A DNA stretch of 64,000 bases from Phymatolithon calcareum (lineage: Eukaryota > Rhodophyta > Florideophyceae > Hapalidiales): positions 4,216,001 through 4,280,000 of the forward strand of contig OZ345353.1 in the NCBI GenBank assembly GCA_977006965.1, read 5' to 3'. Position numbers and translations under genes: made by a program. Shown here in pieces: positions 31,487-42,989 of the stretch. Each line of letters begins with the position of its first letter. The first letter of the stretch is position 1. The notes beneath the pieces were generated by a model, which saw only the letters and a program-made list of their open reading frames with translations, was not told the DNA's origin and searched no databases.

Positions 31487-32104
31487 TTAGTACGGCTCGG
31501 TATCAAGGTCGAGTTTCAGGGGCACAATATCCTCCGAGTCACGAGGAAACATGTCGGACACATAGCTAGGAATATGCGATCCAAAACTGTCATCCACATT
31601 TGTACAATTCGGGTAAAGGTCCTCCAAAGCCAGACTCGGCTCCCAACGCAGCGCATCCGGGGTGTCATCAGCCACAGTCGCATCTGCAAAGCGCGCAAGG
31701 TCGGCGCCAGTTCCGCTCGACGCCGAGCAGGCGTCCTCCGTCGGGGTTTCGGCCGAGATTGGCGAAAGCGGTTCGTGGAAATCGAACAATGAATGCGGTG
31801 AATTCTTCCCCACTTTCACCGGTGCATGCATCACCTTCTCTTTCTGCACCTCCTGCTTAACAGTGGTATTCAGCACACGCGTCGGAAGAGCTGGCTTGGG
31901 CGGGGTAGTGCGAGCGGGACGGGAACGCTTGGCATCGCGAGCGACATTCGAGTTCTTTCTTTTCTTCGAACTCTTCGTGGCACGGGCGCCATTCATCTGT
32001 GACGCATGCACGGGACAGATGCCGAAACGAGTGATGATCGGGTTCTGACACAGCGACCCCTTCAGCGTGCGCGCGCCGCACACCTTTGACGGCTCGCTCG
32101 ACAT
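31487..32104 (-). CDS. Small nuclear-type protein with C-C-C-H zinc motif
   Basis: This is a 205-residue protein. Residues 9-34 contain CGARTLKGSLCQNP followed by CPVH, spacing three Cys and one His like small zinc-binding motifs in chromatin proteins (zf-C3Hc3H type) and in some phage and bacterial proteins. A basic Lys/Arg-rich segment (KSSKKRKNS) that could serve for nuclear import follows. The C-terminal half is acidic and rich in Asp, Ser and Pro, like an activation domain. A role in transcription or chromatin is inference. It is transcribed in the same direction as TOP3A, about 1 kb upstream of it. Confidence 0.5.
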   Translation of the reverse strand: MSSEPSKVCGARTLKGSLCQNPIITRFGICPVHASQMNGARATKSSKKRKNSNVARDAKRSRPARTTPPKPALPTRVLNTTVKQEVQKEKVMHAPVKVGKNSPHSLFDFHEPLSPISAETPTEDACSASSGTGADLARFADATVADDTPDALRWEPSLALEDLYPNCTNVDDSFGSHIPSYVSDMFPRDSEDIVPLKLDLDTEPY

Positions 32105-33515
32105 GGTGGCAGGTGTGTGAATGGGCGGAAATCAATGACGTGGTAAAAAGATGATGTGGGCGGATGTGCGAGAGGGCGAGCGCGGTGAGCCGGGGGTGCG
32201 GGGATGCGCGGACGTGGTGGATGAGCGAGCCACAGTATGCTTCTGCGTGGGGCCTGTACTGTACAGTATATGGTGGGCGCGGTATGATACAGTGAAGTTG
32301 GGGAATATGAAATTTCAAAATGTTGAATGTGGCATGCACCAATCATGACGTCATTGCCGTGTCCCGCAAAGCGCACACCAATTGAAAACGATTGCGCGTG
32401 GTGGATCGGAATGCAACATTTCGCGGCGCGCGCGGGAATGCTTTTTGAATTTTTTCAAATTTCCCTTCTTTTGCACATTCGGACTGTATCATATCAACGC
32501 AGTACTCTGCACCAGCACTGATTGATACGGTACAGGCAGGAGAGATCCCGAAGCTCTGAGCTGAATCAAAAAGCAAGGTTTCGTAAATTTCATTCAAATT
32601 CAATTCGTTTGAAACATTTTTTGCACAGCAAGAAAACTGCCCTAGGATAGCAGGACAGAGGACCAGCAACGATGACTGATGCTCATAAAAATATTCGCGA
32701 AAATACACTACTCGCAAGTGCAGTTTTTTCCAAGTTTTCAATGATGTAGCTGAAGGTATGACTGGTGGTTGAAGGTACTGTATCGAGGTCAACATACGGC
32801 ACAAAATATGTGATCGTATACCCGGATTTTTAGCATTTTTTTAAAAATAATAATTGCTAAAAACAATTGCAATTTTAAAAATTACTTCACAAGGTCGGAG
32901 CAGCTGACTGTATGATAACCTAAAGTGGGCGCTGGTTTTGTATTCCTGAGGCTCCTACAGTATGATACCATACAGCGACGCAGACGAAACTCGAGAAGTG
33001 GATCAGGTAAATTTTAATTCCCTGTTTGAAAATGACATAACATACAGCACTGTATGATACGACTATTCAAACCATACTGTCGTTGACCAACAAGGTTGCT
33101 GGATGTAAATTTATGGCATTTTGCCGGAATGGTTTTCTTGCTCTGAAGTCTTCTTACTGCGGTATGTGTTTTAACACAGTAAGAAGAGTTCGAACTAACG
33201 CTTTTTAAGCTAATGTGGTTGATCTAGCAGCCAAGCTTACGTCTCGCGATGTTGAAGCATATTTTCTAAGCCTAGTCAAGGAAGTCATCGTCCTGCAACA
33301 GAGCAGCAGAGGGAAGCAGCACGCAGCCCAGGCGCGAGATCGGAAAAGGGGCGCAAACCATGTCGAGTTGGTTGAAGACGGAAGAGGTTGGAACCAGGTT
33401 ATATTCGCCGCCGACTTATGTTTGACGAATACCACGAGCTGCACAGTGAGTAGAACTTTCCATCTTTACATTACTTCATGTTTCGCATAGTATGAGACAA
33501 TGCCCTATCGTGCAC
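32105..33515. other. Gene-free region with repeated TACAGTATGATAC-type motifs
   Basis: The spacer holds several related short words: CTGTACAGTATA (near 32262), GCGGTATGATACAGTG (32280), CTGTATCATATC (32485), CTGTATGATAAC (32910), ACAGTATGATACCATACAG (32956) and CTGTATGATACG (33050). A hairpin with 11-bp arms lies at 33149-33187 (TCTTCTTACTG and its complement). A 91-codon frame at 33215-33490 has no recognised domain. Confidence 0.5.
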
Positions 33516-35359
33516 CTATTCTTCATCGGGCCCAACGCAAACGGACCTCTTTCCGCAAACTAACCCTTTCTCACAACTAATGTTCTCCTTCTGCGAGCAA
33601 TATTGGAACAGTCCTGCCTCAATTTGGCATGCTAGGGATGTTCCTTTGGGCAAACACTTTTTGACTTTCATTCCGCTTTTCGGAATGAAACATTCAGGCA
33701 ACGGATCCCCAATCCGAGGATACCTTGCGATCGCGTCCTTTTCCGATTCATCCACCTTACATTCTTCTCTCTGTATAAATCCTTCACAACTACTTCCTTT
33801 TTCACATATCTATCGGCACAAAGAACAGAAGAGGAGAACAGAAGTATTCAGAATCTGGACAGAGAGATCGCGCGGAAATGCAAGTGGAACTTACCTTACT
33901 GTGATTTGCCGTGTTTTCGCATATATCTCCCAGCTTGACGGTGATCGCTGGGAAAGCACACTTTCCGCCTTGACACACAAGACCAGCAGCGCAGGGTCGA
34001 CTAGAAGAACACGATACATCAATGCCGGAATATGGCGTCATGAATTTCGCTTTTCTGCTGTCACACTTCCCATTCCTGTAATACAATCCCTTCGTACAAG
34101 CAGTCCTGAATTGATCATCACACTTGCTGCCTTCGTCAACTCGTTTCATGCAATATCCAAGAGGAGTGTCGCTTTCTGTTTTCACACCTCGCGCTTTCAC
34201 ACATTCCGTTCCTTCCTCGCATTGCACATGCTCGAGCATACTGCAAATTTCACCTCGCTTCACCACAACTCTGCGCGCAAGACAAAACGTAGACCCATAT
34301 GGTCTCTTCGGGATTCGTCTTGTCAATCTGCGACACTCTTGGTCTGGGCAAGTACTTTACTTGGATCCTGGAGTACAGTGACGGTATATCAGATACTCTT
34401 GAACGTGGAGCCACCGCATTCGACCGCCCTTCTGCACGCACACATGTTGTCTTTCTACTTTTTCGCACATCATATCCCTTCGAAAGTCACAGAGACGCAT
34501 CTTTGGGTTGCACTGTTGCCCCGCAGTCTTGATCAGGTTCTTCTCTAGTGCACAAACGCCATATCTAGGAAGAAGACCGGTCTTGTTATCACTCCAGTTG
34601 CAAAGAGTTGACTCACGGTTCTGTCCATCACTCCAGGAAGATCTGCAGTCAGTCGCTATGATCAGTGCAAAGCTGACCCATTTTGCGCGGCTTCATACAA
34701 AAAGATTTTCGCGACCTGCTTAAGAAACGAGGTACACAGCGTCCACGGCATTCATCATTATCCTCGCATTCCATTCCATAAGACTTCTTTTTCTGACCGC
34801 TTCCAGGTTCACCACTTCCACTAGCCTTGCAGTACAGCCCCATGCTTTGGTTGCACCCATCTTCAGATCCATTGCAGTCACTGCCAAACAAGCCATTATT
34901 ATGGACAACGCACAGCTTCCTCTTCTTGGAACATAGCAGGCCATCCTCACATACTCTTTCCATTGTTGGATCGCATTTCGCGCCATTCTGTAATCGATGC
35001 AAGCATACATTCCCCTTGCCCTTCATTGTAGCGCACGTTAAACCATCCAGGCAGCTGTCAAGCGAGATGCCAGAGCCATCCTTGCTGTAGTAGGTCTTGC
35101 ATTTCCCCCCTTCTCCAACTCGCGGCAAGCACATTCCAAGTTGCTCAACTTCATTATCAACGAATTTCTCATCATCTTCAACGTCGCAGTATTGATGCGA
35201 TGGACATTCGCCGTCAGATATACATTCATATCTGCGAGCGTTGAAATTAGCGGTCGAAGGTTTTCTAGCTTCAGCGGCCACATAGAGATATTTATGAGGG
35301 TAAGATATAAATGCTAAGATGAGTATGGCGCGGAGCAGATGATGTGATTTGTGTGCCAT
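33516..35359 (-). pseudogene. Spliced secreted Cys-rich (Dickkopf-like pattern) gene with a likely frameshift
   Basis: The Met at 35359 begins a signal peptide (HLLRAILILAFISY) and then modules of the form G-x-C-x(n)-C-x(n)-G-x-C, as in Dickkopf-type N-terminal Cys-rich domains. The second block covers about 33895-34300. The last exon is 33516-33809, joined through an 85-base intron with donor AAG/GTAAGT at 33894 and acceptor ending GATAG at 33811-33810. The Cys pattern runs on across the stop near 34650 in another frame. At 34647-34654 a four-base unit is doubled (AGTCAGTC), which would explain the shift. At least one more intron must lie between 34327 and 34450; I could not fix it. The role is unknown, probably extracellular. 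The frameshift could also be a hidden intron. Confidence 0.55.
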
Positions 35360-35410
35360 GATTTCGGAATAGTTGCTTCTTCCTTCGGATTTCTGGTATG
35401 TGATTGTCAA

Positions 35411-35812
35411 GCGGAGCTCTGCTGCATTTCTATCCGCAGAAGCAAGCTCACCACCAACACTCCGGGCAACTGATAACCTGCACGTTCAGCACAGTTCTGC
35501 TTAATCTGTAACCGTCAGTGTCTTGCAAACAATATTTCTCCAAAGTGTTATGAACCCGGCCGAAATACTTTACCAATGGCGTCTTCTGACATACAGTCTA
35601 TGCATGGCCTAACAGCTCGTAATCTGCAAAGGAAGAGCCGCGTGAACGGCTATCCTTCGCCAAGCCGTCAGACCCAGTAGGACGATGATTTGACTGATTG
35701 AGTAATCATGCCGCAAGTGACACTGATTGACCGGTATAGTTGCACACAGTGCTATCGGAACAGTAAGTCTCCCGAAGATTCAAGTGGATCTGTACACAAA
35801 GCTCTTCCCACT
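35411..35812. other. Intergenic region between Cys-rich gene and REV3
   Basis: This holds the upstream region of the Cys-rich gene and the 3' flank of REV3. No repeat or gene is recognised. Confidence 0.5.
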
Positions 35813-38800
35813 TTACCAAAAATTTTCGTCGTTTAAAGCGTCCCGGCACCCTTGAAGTCGAAGATCGGAAGCGTTCAAAGAAAGCTTGATATCACAGCTT
35901 AAATTTCCACACTCGATCGCGGCGGGGTCTGTACCAGTAACGCCAACACAAACCGCACATGCGATGCGCATGTCGGAGATCTTCTGCTCGAGTCTGCGTG
36001 TTCGCATGACCAGCACGAAATACGCATCGCGCTTTGCAGCTTCACTATCTGCACACGCACTGCAAATACGATTGCGCAGCGTTCTTCCTCGACAGAGTGC
36101 GCACTTCGCGGAGGCATAATATCTGTAGAGACTGTTTCGCGCAGCGACACCAGCGGCACCAGTGATACCTCCGGAGCGCGGATGTGCACCAAGCGGTGGG
36201 AAAGCGGTGCGGGGAAGCTCCGCAAACCAGGAGGCGACGCGGACGCCAATAAGGCAAAACACCCTATCCAACGCAGGAATTATTTGCTTCGTAATATAGT
36301 AAGTCGCATTGATTCGCGCCAGTCCATCTCTTTCTGCCAATTGGAACGCCTCCGGAGATACAACTGAGTCCCGCAAAGTTGCGGCTGAACCAGCGTATAT
36401 TACAACAAATGGTACGCGCTCGCCATACCGCGGTGCCGCGCGGGGGTCTTTTTCCATGGCACGAGTGGCGACGATCGCCGCAGGCGGCAGATGACCTTCT
36501 TTATACGATCCGAGCTTGACTTCCTTTCGGAAAATATACGAGGAAAGAGGCAGTTGATTGCTAAGCACCCGCTGGAATATACGCTGCATCGAGCGCTTGA
36601 CGTGCGAGATATCACGCGTCTCGAACAGGACACGAATCGCTCGCTCCAGGCTTTTCTGTACGAGATCACATGAATCCCGCCGCACTGTTTCGATACCTTT
36701 TGCATCGAAAATCGGGACGGCCTGGTCTGGAGATTCATAACTGTATCCAACGTACCGCTTCTTGGCTTGAAGCACACAAGGCATGTAAACCTTTTCAAGT
36801 TGCAGTCGTACCGGGACGGGAAAGAGCTCCAGGGATCTAGCAACGATGCGTTCTCCGATGCCGAATGCCTCTCCAAGAGTTGCACCAGGTACTTTCACGA
36901 ACAATGAGTCAGTGTCGCCGTAGACAACGCTCGCGCCAGTCTCCTCATTCAGTTCGTTGTCCACAAAGTCGATCATTTTTTCGAGCGCATCTCGTCCGCA
37001 CTGAACAATAGCATCCGCAAGGTTTGCACACGGCATGCGCCCAGAAAAGCTGGCAGATGCGTATCCGTACGTCACGTTTGCGATCATTTTAAGACCAAAT
37101 TGACGAGAGTTGAGTAATCGAGCAATGGTGGCATCGTCTTTGCCAGCAGATTTCAGCGCCGCCTTCACCATTATACGAGTGGTCAGGATTTCGTCCAGCA
37201 TCTGCGGCAATATACCACGCCTTACTTCTGCAGTCGAGAACGCTTCTCCGTTCGGAGCAACAAATAGCCCATTCAAACCTTTATCGCCCAGCGACGATAA
37301 TTCTGGAGGTTTATACCCTTTCACGACGCCAAGGTGCCGAGGTTCTCCCCAAGTTTGAATTCTGTTTATGTTTCCCATCATAGTGCTGAAGCATAGATTG
37401 TGCGCGATGATCATCGACGGGTAAAGACTCTGGAAATCGAGCACAATAACGGGATCCACATATAACGCAGACATGGGCTCCATAACAAGAGGCAGGCTTT
37501 CCACAGCCGGCTGCGCGAAAACTTGCTCTTTCTGAGCAGCAAGCAACACGAAATCTCTCTCGTGTGCTACTCGTGCCATCATGCTCTCAACCCGAAACTG
37601 GCTCCCACGCGTCAGTACGCTCATGAAATCGACGCCGAAAACGCGTGCCAATTCTCCGGTCCGTCCGAGTACATCCAACTTTTCGACGACATCCACCACG
37701 AATTTTGTTCTCCTGCATAAATAAGACAGAGCTCGAGGCGCAGTTTTTGCCGAGCGCAACATGGTCCCCAAATCGGCAGGTGTATGGCGCGGTAAACGGG
37801 TGTGCAACAGCTCAAGCGCCACACCCTCTGCCGAATAGCATGCGAGTTTGACTTCGCTGCGCACAATACGCCATAGATTCAGAATGTGCCGCCCACGTAC
37901 GGTCACATTCACACCCTTACTGCGAAAATATTTCGCCGCAGCACTATCTTGTGCTGGATCTCCCGCCGCAGAATAAGCCCGCACTTTCTCACGTTCAATA
38001 TCTCGCGTTATTGAGCGCGGAAGATGATGACCAATGGCGGCTGCCCTTTCAAGAATATATCCGATAGACGCTGTTTGAGTTTCGAAACCTATTATCACAT
38101 CAGGGTCGCATTGGGAAAATAGTGCAACGAGTCCATCGAGAAGCGCAGACTCGGAGGCAAAAGCTTGGATGTTTTTGGTGGGGGAAAGACGACGACTAGT
38201 TCCTCCTATTTGGAGCAGTGTCATCGCCGAATGATGCTCAATGTGCTCCCTTGTGTCAACAACGACTGCACAAATAGCCAGTATCGGGTTTCGAGAAGGG
38301 TCCGGTTGCAGCTTTCCAATGCATGATGACAGAATCTGAACCCCGACCGAAAGAGCGTGCTAGTTAGCAAAACATGCCAGAAGCGGGTTATTGAATTGAT
38401 GTCAAAAAATTCATACCTCCATAGCAACATAGGTCAGGTTCTGATTCGAATGTAGTCCAGCGGTTTGAGATTTTGCTCCGCTTTCCATGCGCGAAGAATG
38501 ACGGCGATCTGAATCTATAGCGAAAAGGCGGTGTACAAGAAGCACAAAGGTGCGTAGATACTAGTCAGAGACTGAGAACAAACACTGCAAAACCGAAACA
38601 AAGTTGACGTACCTTGCGAGGAAGCAATACCCTCATAAAAGCATTTCTCATCGTACTTCGGAGAGGGCGGTCTTTCTATAACGGACTTTCCTGTTCGGCT
38701 CTTTGCTGCTGGTGATTCGCGAGGAATGGAAAAGACAAGGGACCCTTCGCCCAGCGATGAATCATCGGAATCAGAATCCATACCACTAGAACCTCTAACA

Positions 38801-41790
38801 ACGCGCCTTTTGACGGGTCCCGCAGAATCTCCTGGTGCAACAGCAGCATTAGAATCTTGGGACATGGATTCGAACCCCAAAGCATTTTTGTTATTAAGTT
38901 GGACCTGACGTCCCGCCGAATCGATTTTCACTCTCTGGGTTATCGCAATTCCACCGGCTGCCGCGCCCGAAGAAGCAGAACGACGCAGTTCTTTCGTGGA
39001 TGGAGGACGCCTAACCGGGATAATATGGGACACCATGGAAGGTAGTTCGTCCTCTTCGCCTCGAAAGTCAGAAATAAACGTGGGCTTGTTCTCCAATCCA
39101 CCGACGGGAATTTTGAAAGTTACGCCGGCAAACACCTCAGGCTTTTGGGGAGCATCTTTCGGGTTCCCATAAAATGCTGGTGTGTGTACCACAGATGGAA
39201 CGCCATGTTCCGGCTGCGCTTTTCGGAGCTCAGTCAGAGATGGGGGCTTTCGGGCAGGTCGAATAAAATCTGCAGGTGATTGCGGTCCAATACATTGGGC
39301 ATCATGAGTGACTCGAAGTCGACGAGAGCGCCCTGTTGATTTTCCACCACTTTGCTCTGGCTGAGTAAGAGGCAACGGTGTGGAATGAGAACTGTGTGGG
39401 GAAGAATCCGGTCTTTTCGTTGAATCACTCTCTTGCGACGCAAATTTCGGCACCGATGATTGACGAGAGGCAATACCTATCAGATTCTTCGCTTCAGAAA
39501 CTTGAGCCGGCCGTTGGGGCGGCGACACCTCAATATTATGGGGTGGTGAGCTCCACGGCCGACTGGAAAACCGTACAACAGTTTTCTCTTGCGGAGTTGA
39601 CTCAACTTCTTCATCAATATCGGATACATGGTCCGCATTATACTCTCTGTTCTCATGCGCAACAGACAGAGAGCCGGGAGCGAATTCAGACTTCGATAGC
39701 ACTGCCACAGGAGTGTGCTTATTCCTAGGTGCAGGTACGCCCTCTACCTCGTTTCTTCGGAGCAGCACCCGTTCAGGCGTTGCGTGAAGACGAGTTGCAG
39801 AAATTTCATCAGCCTGCTGCGTTTTTTGCGTGCTGATTCGAATCTTGGCGGATACTGGCACTTGAGAAAGATTCCGATCACCGGATACGTCCATTTTTCG
39901 AGGACTGGAGTTTGAAGGTTGACGAGAAATCACCCTGGAAGTACTTTTCGGGGTCGGAATACGCTCTTTTCCATCCTCGAAGTCAGCCAGCTGGTCGACA
40001 ATATAATCATTCTGCACAAGGGCAGTACACCGTGGGTCCACAGCAAGTTCAGGTTGTAGTGATTCCAGTGCAGCGTTATCGTCTGAGTTCCGCACTCCGA
40101 CGGATTCAACTTCCGCCCTTGATGCCAATTTCCGCTGTGGGAGTTGCCCTTGCGATGTCCCAATTCGAATGTTGCTACCTGTTGGGCTCTGCGACAGCAT
40201 TCCAGAATGAACGTTAGTGTAAATGAAGCCGCCCTCGCTTGACTGATTCTTTTTCTCATTTACATCCTCAAATACTCGTGCAGCCGAAGAGCGTGCAATG
40301 GGTGGCGCTTCTTGAACTGTCAGAGCAACACGTTTCTGAGCACGTTTCGATCTTCGCCTCCACTTGGAACTCTTCGTCTCTTCTCGCGGTTCAATTTTTT
40401 CATCAGGATCACCAGGAGCATCGCCTTGTGGAATCGGTTTGATTTCGTCTGTGCTTTGCGTGCAGTGTGCAATGTCGGCCCATTGTGAAAGAGCGTCTTC
40501 CTCTTCGGCAATCTCGCCATCGCTATCCAAAATAGGGTCACATCTCGGGGAAGTAGGCCGTCGATTATTTCCATCTGCAGAGGTATCATCAGCAATCGCA
40601 TCACCGTCAAGAAAGCGGAAGACGTCTTCGAAGGATGACGGAATTGACGAAAGTAATTCTTTACTCTGCATCGACTCCTGAGTGTTGTTCTGCCCAGACT
40701 TCTGACTAAGCCTCGGTCCGCTATTCGGTGTAATCGACCGCACAGGAGCGCTCGGGGGCACCTGCCCGTTCGCCAATGCTTGCACCTTCCTTCTCAGATA
40801 GGGGTCTGTACAATCGGGTCCAGCTTTAAGCTCTCGCGACTCCTCCTTTCGCGCGATTGGAGTACAACCCGTTCGCAATCGTTCTTCCTCCCACAGAATG
40901 CGGAGGGACTTGGAGACAAAGCCACCCGGTCCTTCGCACTTCTCTTTGTCCACTTCCACCTTGTGCGCGTTCAAAACATCATCCACAAATGCGTCAAGTT
41001 CAAGTTCTGACGATGAGCGGCGTGCCATGACAAACGGCCAAACCAGGTGCTCATGACCGTTTTGCATGCCGTCATAAAATTTGCGATTAACATTTAGACG
41101 CGCAAACTCTCGTTCCGGCACTTTATTGCCGATGGCGGCAGGCAGCGGGACTCGAAATCGACACGATTTCAAGTTGACGTATCCCATACCGACCAGGGAG
41201 AGGTCGGTAAGCACCTGTAAATGGAACGGGATATGTGATTCATAAGGCTGAAGATGGAGATGGGTGAGTTCACCCGGAAGGCCACCCTGCGCAAGTATGT
41301 CGGCAATACGGTGGATGGTGCGTGGATTATATGCCTTGAGATGCAGGAATAGTGACGGATGATGGTAACCGTAAATACTCGTCTTCAGCACAGGTTCCAG
41401 GCTTGCGATTGCTGGTGGAATTCGATCCGAATGCTTTTCAACAGAAGCGGCCGCTTCCACTTGGAGCACAGCTCTAAGTGCCGCCTCAAGCGCGTTCCTC
41501 AGCTTCTGCGCGAATGCGACGGCAGCATCCGAAAACATGCCGTCGGGTACAGGGAGGTACATGTACGGAAGAGCGCCATGGAGGTGGAGACAGGCTTTCT
41601 GTCCCGCAGGTGTGGATCCAAATATGCGGACGACAGGGAGTTTTGCAGAATGGTCGCCGCCCTCTAGACGCAATCGAGCAGCGTGAAAGTGAAGAGATGA
41701 TGAATAGTCACTAAGCGAGAGCATGTAATGGTCAATGTAAACGATGCGAATTGAGGCCACTGCTGTGTTGAAGCCGCCATCGTCCTTCAT
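35813..41790 (-). CDS. REV3: DNA polymerase zeta catalytic subunit
   Basis: The spliced product is 1932 residues and makes up the catalytic part of the translesion polymerase. Exon 1 is 38613-41790, intron 1 98 bases (GTACGT...TATAG), exon 2 38417-38514, intron 2 81 bases (GTATGA...TTCAG), exon 3 35813-38335. The frame is kept throughout. Residues 1-260 form the REV3 N-terminal domain, followed by a long Ser/Pro-rich, poorly conserved middle. The exonuclease-like domain keeps DPDVIIGFETQTASIGYILE, lacking proofreading acidic residues as usual for REV3. Polymerase motif A is DFQSLYPS (about 1392), motif B lies near 1508 and motif C YGDTDS is at 1564. Two Cys clusters end the protein: CysA from 1837, and CysB (C-x2-C-x12-C-x4-C, an iron-sulphur site) from 1885. 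It is the only complete REV3 in the window. Its 5' part is also the start of the tandem duplication. Confidence 0.95.
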
Positions 41791-42989
41791 ACCGATGAGA
41801 CGTGTTTTGCGTGCCGTTCAAGTCGGGAACATGGGAAAGTGGGCGTTCTATTGCATGGGCTTTTTCAGTCCTGTGGTGCAAAGACTTTTCGTTCATCCTG
41901 GCTGGACCTTGGTGAACACGTGTGCGTGCGTGCAAGAGATGCAGAAGCTGCTCAGGGCAGCTGTGAGGCTTATGATACTGTACATACACAATTATTTTTC
42001 GAAAAAGTACTGTGCAAAATCATGCATGAAGCTTTAATTTTGGTTTAATTTAGTAGGGCACTCCAAAAAAATTTGCGCTCCAGTCGCTCCACAATCCAGG
42101 ATCTCCGCCGCCTATGACCACCTCAATTCGTGCGAGGCATGCGCATGCGTTGATTTCGCTGCCACAGAAGAACAACGACGACTAATACACACATCGTTGG
42201 GCGTGTTGTCGACACGGTGTCATTAGGGCGAACGTTGGATATGGCGTGCGCGTGACGCCAACTTGCTCGGTGCGCTGGCATGGTGAAATGAACCGACGAT
42301 CGATTTGATTTGGCCCGCACCACGGTCGCACCTTGTTCGCGCGGGCAAGGTAGTGGACGGCCACAATGGGATACGAGGCGGCCGTGGCAGAGAAGAAGTT
42401 CAAGCTGATCATTGACGTGCGACGGGAGGCGGCCGTGGAAGTTTGACGGAGGCTGTTGTGATGGTAGGGGCGGGGAGCTTGCTGCCGGTGGCGAGAAGGA
42501 CACAGCTGTTCCGGCCGATGAGCGTCATGTGGCGGAGTGTGAGGTAATTTTTGACGATACGGCTCATTTTGCGAGGCGAATTCAAGGCCTTATTATTGAC
42601 GTCCTCGAAGTGACCATTCGCGCGTTCGAAGCTTGGCGAGGCATTTGGCATTGCGTGCCACCAGCATGAGTTGCGGTGCTCTGGAATTGGCCGACACAGG
42701 CTTCTTGTATTTCTTATTGAATGGGGGCAAAATAGTCACCAGCACAGGAGACTGAGGAGGGCATTACTTGGATAACATTGCGACAGAATTTTTATATGGG
42801 AGGCTGCGTCTCGCGCCCAACATTAGGAACCGCTTCATTGAAGTTACCTTTCTTCCGTGTCAAACTATTGTACTATATTATGCTCGAGTAGAAAATCGTT
42901 CGAGTGCTGCAACCGTTCACGGATGACAGAAGACACATGGTATTTTTATGAATAGCGTCAATGCGAAATGGAGGTTCTGCGCTCACTAT
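41791..42989. other. Spacer between REV3 and receptor 1
   Basis: This region holds the REV3 promoter and the 3' flank of the receptor. It repeats at 56723-57924 with about 2% difference. It also holds the short frame at 42366-42446. Otherwise nothing is assigned. Confidence 0.5.
42366..42446 (+). CDS. Possible first exon of a small gene
   Basis: ATG opens 26 codons with coding-like composition (GYEAAVAEKKFKLIIDV). About 100 bases on, another frame reads VIFDDTAHFARRIQGLII and then DVLEVTIRAFEAW to a stop at about 42669. The two could be exons of a small protein, but no intron with a matching phase is evident. The duplicate at 57298-57378 keeps the first frame with only a silent change. Confidence 0.22.
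   Translation: MGYEAAVAEKKFKLIIDVRREAAVEV

Noticed and set aside
33580-34548. 322-codon plus-strand frame
   Set aside because: It lies opposite the Cys-rich exons, has no domain, and loses out to a minus-strand model with signal peptide, Cys modules and a GTAAGT intron.
42123-42503. 126-codon minus-strand frame in the REV3-receptor spacer, also at 57055-57435
   Set aside because: Its conservation is explained by the recent duplication. Composition is low-complexity and no domain is visible.
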